Assembly: GCA_031426215.1 (NCBI GenBank)
Contig: JANPKU010000193.1
Location: 1-10,611 of the forward strand
DNA: 10,611 nt
Reading direction: 5' to 3'
Source of the DNA: Sva-07 sp031426215
GTDB taxonomy: Bacteria > Actinomycetota > Acidimicrobiia > Acidimicrobiales > Ilumatobacteraceae
Part shown: piece by piece, positions 9,752 through 10,611 of the stretch
Layout of the letters: each line of letters opens with the position of its first letter
Position numbering within the stretch: position 1 is the stretch's first letter
Notes under the pieces: generated by a model
What the model was told of the DNA's origin: nothing
Database searches by the model: none
What the model saw: only the letters and a program-made list of their open reading frames with translations
Translations under genes and position numbers: made by a program

Positions 9752-10611
9752 TGGCTCAGTACGCGCTCGTGAATGGCGAGCTCGCCCCCGTTGCGAAGCT
9801 CGGCCAACGTGCCCTCTGCTGGGACCACAAGTGCCGGTGGGAGATGGTCGCCCGCCCCGGCAACGGCAAGGTGTTGCCGCACTGGGCGCACAAGCCGGGC
9901 AGCGCCCACACCTACAGCTCTGACACCGAGAAGGGCGAGTGGCACCGAGAAGTGCAATACCTCTTCGAGTCGCGGGGTGCCACCACGGAAGTGCCGATGC
10001 GTTCAGCCGATGGCGAGCGTGACCACATCGCCGACGTCGTCTGTGGTGATGGTCGGATCATCGAGGCGCAGACCCGCTACCTCGCGGCCGACGACATCAT
10101 CTCCCGCGAAGCCACCTACGGCGACATGTGCTGGTTGTACGACGCGCACGACACCGGCAAGTGGTTCATCACCGACAACCCGAACGACCCCGCAACGTTC
10201 CGATGGGGCAAGCCTGATCGCGCCTTCATGCTCCACTCGAAGCCGATCTACTTCGACACCGGCGACGGCGTCTGGATCCTCGAGCAGATGTTCGCCCGCC
10301 ACCGCAAGGGCAACCGCGGGTACGTGATCTACGAGGGTCGGCGGCGCAAGGTAGCAGCCGACCTCCTGCAGTTCGTCGACATGGTCTCGGCGGGCGCCAC
10401 CTTCGGCGCCCGTGCCCGCATGACCCTCATCGACCCACGCAAGAACAACCGGGGCGTCAAGTTCCGCACCCTCATGGACATCGACGAGTGGGCCGACAGG
10501 AACGCCACCTGCACCTACGAGACGTTCGTGATCGACGAGGAGGCCGAACGACAGGAGCGGGAGGCGCTACAGCGATACTTCGAGCAAGAACGAGAGCGGG
10601 AGTTGCAACAG
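9751..10611 (+). CDS. CoiA-like competence-type nuclease (3' truncated by window)
   Basis: The frame stays open from the ATG at 9751 to the window end (287 codons shown). An N-terminal HWAH (44-47) after cysteines 23 and 28 matches the C..C...hFaH start of CoiA-like proteins. EWHREVQYLF (63-72), RDHIADVV (90-97) with Asp95, and IIEAQTRYL (103-111) with Glu105 and Gln107, form the D...ExQ version of the PD-(D/E)XK nuclease site, followed by Arg119-Glu120 and YGDMCWLYD. A helical, Glu/Arg-rich coiled-coil-like tail begins near 263. CoiA supports DNA processing after uptake in competent Firmicutes; related proteins occur in phages and mobile elements, where the role is unknown. Here it would act on DNA, perhaps as a repair, recombination or host-DNA-directed nuclease. 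Confidence 0.72.
   Translation, partial: MAQYALVNGELAPVAKLGQRALCWDHKCRWEMVARPGNGKVLPHWAHKPGSAHTYSSDTEKGEWHREVQYLFESRGATTEVPMRSADGERDHIADVVCGDGRIIEAQTRYLAADDIISREATYGDMCWLYDAHDTGKWFITDNPNDPATFRWGKPDRAFMLHSKPIYFDTGDGVWILEQMFARHRKGNRGYVIYEGRRRKVAADLLQFVDMVSAGATFGARARMTLIDPRKNNRGVKFRTLMDIDEWADRNATCTYETFVIDEEAERQEREALQRYFEQERERELQQ

Noticed and set aside
1..10611. CRISPR array or tRNA genes
   Set aside because: No regularly spaced direct repeats with variable spacers and no cloverleaf-type sequence were seen on reading; the only tandem repeat is the two-copy unit at 8281-8356. A tRNA scan was not run.

Overview
The window looks like part of the genome of a double-stranded DNA phage (or prophage) of a high-G+C actinobacterium. 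The phage signs are very small, tightly packed genes, almost all on the plus strand and mostly joined by ATGA or GTGA stop/start overlaps. The content also fits: DNA-modification enzymes, a Cas4-like exonuclease, a Holliday-junction-resolvase-like nuclease and an inverted homing-endonuclease-like gene. The actinobacterial signs are a WhiB-family protein, an LPXTG wall-anchored protein and a strong G/C bias at third codon positions. No structural, integrase or tRNA genes are visible, so this is an early/accessory-metabolism region.

Layout. Bases 1-2090 hold the tail of one gene, several tiny unknown or single-span membrane proteins, and one secreted protein with a Thr/Ser/Pro stalk and an LPETG sorting signal. 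Bases 2087-4723 form a DNA-modification block: a small C5-cytosine methyltransferase, a few small genes, a QueF-fold protein that lacks most reductase residues, and a DpdA-type guanine transglycosylase overlapping it by 4 nt. The last two suggest that 7-deazaguanines are placed in the phage DNA. Bases 4723-5611 hold a small unknown gene, a resolvase-like nuclease with two substituted active-site positions, and a WhiB-family regulator. At 5617-6234 an endonuclease-like gene lies on the minus strand with its own promoter-like site and a 14-bp hairpin upstream. Bases 6348-8271 hold a Cas4/RecB-like exonuclease with a long C-terminal extension and two small genes. Two tandem hairpin repeats (8281-8340) precede a conserved-looking actinophage gene (8367-8762), which ends at a strong hairpin (8775-8808). 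A Dam-like adenine methyltransferase and a small gene follow. A regulatory stretch (about 9585-9694) contains a promoter-like box, a perfect 19-bp dyad, a foldable leader and a strong Shine-Dalgarno sequence. It leads into an 18-codon ORF and a CoiA-like nuclease gene that runs off the window.

How the parts may work together (inference): the cytosine methylase, QueF-fold protein plus DpdA, and adenine methylase would all alter phage DNA, plausibly to resist host restriction. The Cas4-like nuclease, resolvase-like protein and the 8367 gene look like a replication/recombination set. Two families of short, nearly identical sequences lie across the start codons of otherwise unrelated small genes. 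Together with the tandem hairpins and the 19-bp dyad, they are structure that ordinary gene annotation does not explain.
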